A stretch of 7,011 nucleotides of DNA from Burkholderiales bacterium (GTDB taxonomy: Bacteria > Pseudomonadota > Gammaproteobacteria > Burkholderiales > Burkholderiaceae): assembly GCA_947447845.1 (NCBI GenBank), contig CANFNO010000150.1, positions 1 to 7,011 on the forward strand, written 5' to 3'. Within the stretch, counting starts at the first letter, position 1. Each line of letters begins with the position of its first letter. The position numbers and the translations under genes were made by a program. The notes under the pieces were generated by a model that searched no databases, had not been told where the DNA came from, and worked only from the letters and a program-made list of their open reading frames with translations. This document shows, piece after piece, positions 6,021-7,011 of the stretch.

Positions 6021-7011
6021 ATGGCTCTTGTCCCATACGGTCTTGCCCGTCCCTTTTTGTTTAGCCTCGACCCTGAAACCGCCCACGACCTCACCATTGC
6101 GGGACTGGCGGCATCGCAGGGCAACTTGCTGGCATCGGCCTACCGCACAACCCGCGTTGATGACCCGCTCGAGCTTGCCGGCTTGAATTTCCCTAACCGC
6201 GTCGGTATGGCCGCCGGGCTGGACAAGAATGCGCGCTGTATCGATGGCCTGGGCGCCATGGGTTTTGGCTTTGTTGAGGTCGGCACCGTCACGCCGCTGC
6301 CGCAGGATGGCAACCCCAAGCCGCGCATGTTTCGCCTGCCAAAAGCCCGGGCGCTGATCAACCGGCTGGGTTTTAACAACCACGGCCTGGATGCCTTTGT
6401 ACGCAATGTGCAGAAGTCGGCGCTGCGCCAGGCTGAACACCCTGCCCTGTTGCTGGGGCTGAACATTGGCAAGAACGCTGCAACGCCGATTGAAAGTGCC
6501 ACCGATGACTATCTGCGTTGCCTGAACGGCGTTTACCCGCATGCCGACTACATCACGGTCAACATCAGTAGCCCCAACACCAAAAACCTGCGCTCATTGC
6601 AAAGTGACGCCGCACTGGACGCGCTGTTGGGTGCAATTGCCGAGCGGCGTGAGTTGTTGGCACAGCAATTTGGTGCCCGCAAACCTATCTTTCTGAAAAT
6701 TGCCCCCGACCTGGATGCTGCGCAAATCGACGTCATTGCCGCCACCCTCAAGCGCTATGGCACCGACAGCAGGGGCCGGGTCAACAACGCCTGGGGCGTT
6801 ATCGCCACCAACACCACCTTGAGCCGTGACGCCGTGAAGGATCTGCCCCATGCGGACGAAACCGGCGGTCTGTCTGGCGCACCGGTGCTGCAGATGAGCA
6901 ATCAGGTGATCACGCAATTGCGTACTGCGCTGGGCCCGCATTTCCCAATCATCGGTGTGGGCGGGATTTTGAGTGCAGATGATGCGGTGTCCAAGATCCA
7001 CGCCGGAGCCG
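6021..7011 (+). CDS. pyrD: Dihydroorotate dehydrogenase (quinone), class 2, C-terminus cut by window edge
   Basis: PyrD oxidises dihydroorotate to orotate in pyrimidine synthesis and passes electrons through FMN to membrane quinone. The frame is open without a stop to the right edge, showing 330 residues; the E. coli protein has 336, so only a short C-terminal piece is missing. The N-terminal helical extension that marks the membrane-associated class 2 is present ([19 protein letters not shown]...). FMN and substrate motifs follow in order: [42 protein letters not shown] with catalytic Ser184 (183-184 pair) in place of the Cys of class 1, [26 protein letters not shown] and GVGGI. A good AGGA lies 7 bases before the ATG. 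Internal in-frame coding is intact, with no frameshift seen. It is transcribed away from rpiA; what follows is outside the window. Confidence 0.97.
   Translation, partial: MALVPYGLARPFLFSLDPETAHDLTIAGLAASQGNLLASAYRTTRVDDPLELAGLNFPNRVGMAAGLDKNARCIDGLGAMGFGFVEVGTVTPLPQDGNPKPRMFRLPKARALINRLGFNNHGLDAFVRNVQKSALRQAEHPALLLGLNIGKNAATPIESATDDYLRCLNGVYPHADYITVNISSPNTKNLRSLQSDAALDALLGAIAERRELLAQQFGARKPIFLKIAPDLDAAQIDVIAATLKRYGTDSRGRVNNAWGVIATNTTLSRDAVKDLPHADETGGLSGAPVLQMSNQVITQLRTALGPHFPIIGVGGILSADDAVSKIHAGA

Noticed and set aside
6018..7001. Two - strand open frames opposite pyrD
   Set aside because: pyrD is intact with every family motif on the + strand. The antisense frames have no recognisable content.

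Overview
The window looks like ordinary chromosomal DNA from a betaproteobacterium of the order Burkholderiales, most likely a Comamonadaceae member such as a Rhodoferax or Polaromonas relative. This rests on protein style, moderately high GC, the gene order, and a GC-rich palindromic intergenic element of a kind I recall from that family. It is a judgement from memory, not a database result. Coding density is very high, no non-coding stretch exceeds 150 bases, and I see no mobile element, CRISPR array, tRNA or rRNA.

Layout. Positions 1-828 hold the C-terminal kinase part of a PAS-type sensor histidine kinase whose start lies outside the window. It is followed after 16 bases by its likely partner, a FixJ/NarL-type response regulator (845-1471). 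A 146-base intergenic region (1472-1617) contains several overlapping inverted repeats and then a near-perfect intrinsic terminator (1575-1602) only 15 bases before folD (1618-2490, one-carbon/folate metabolism). A second terminator (2524-2545) separates folD from an M3-family oligopeptidase, prlC (2574-4604). That gene is closely followed by an exported protein joining a DUF4124 domain to a glutaredoxin-like domain (4632-5267). On the opposite strand, rpiA (5264-5977) converges on this gene with a 4-base overlap of the two stop codons. The 43-base gap upstream of rpiA is shared with the divergent pyrD (6021 to the right edge, cut just short of its C-terminus).

How the genes fit together. The left part is a signalling pair. 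The centre and right are housekeeping functions: tetrahydrofolate interconversion, cytoplasmic peptide turnover, a periplasmic or membrane-anchored thiol protein, the non-oxidative pentose phosphate pathway, and pyrimidine synthesis. FolD, RpiA and PyrD all feed nucleotide synthesis (one-carbon units, ribose 5-phosphate, orotate), but the strands and terminators show several transcription units, not one pathway operon. From memory, kinase/regulator pairs like this one beside folD in Burkholderiales often neighbour pyruvate dehydrogenase genes; that is a hypothesis about DNA outside the window.

I found no convincing undescribed system. The points most worth a second look are the structured leader before folD, the placement of terminators right before folD and prlC, the DUF4124-glutaredoxin fusion, and the stop-codon overlap between that gene and rpiA.
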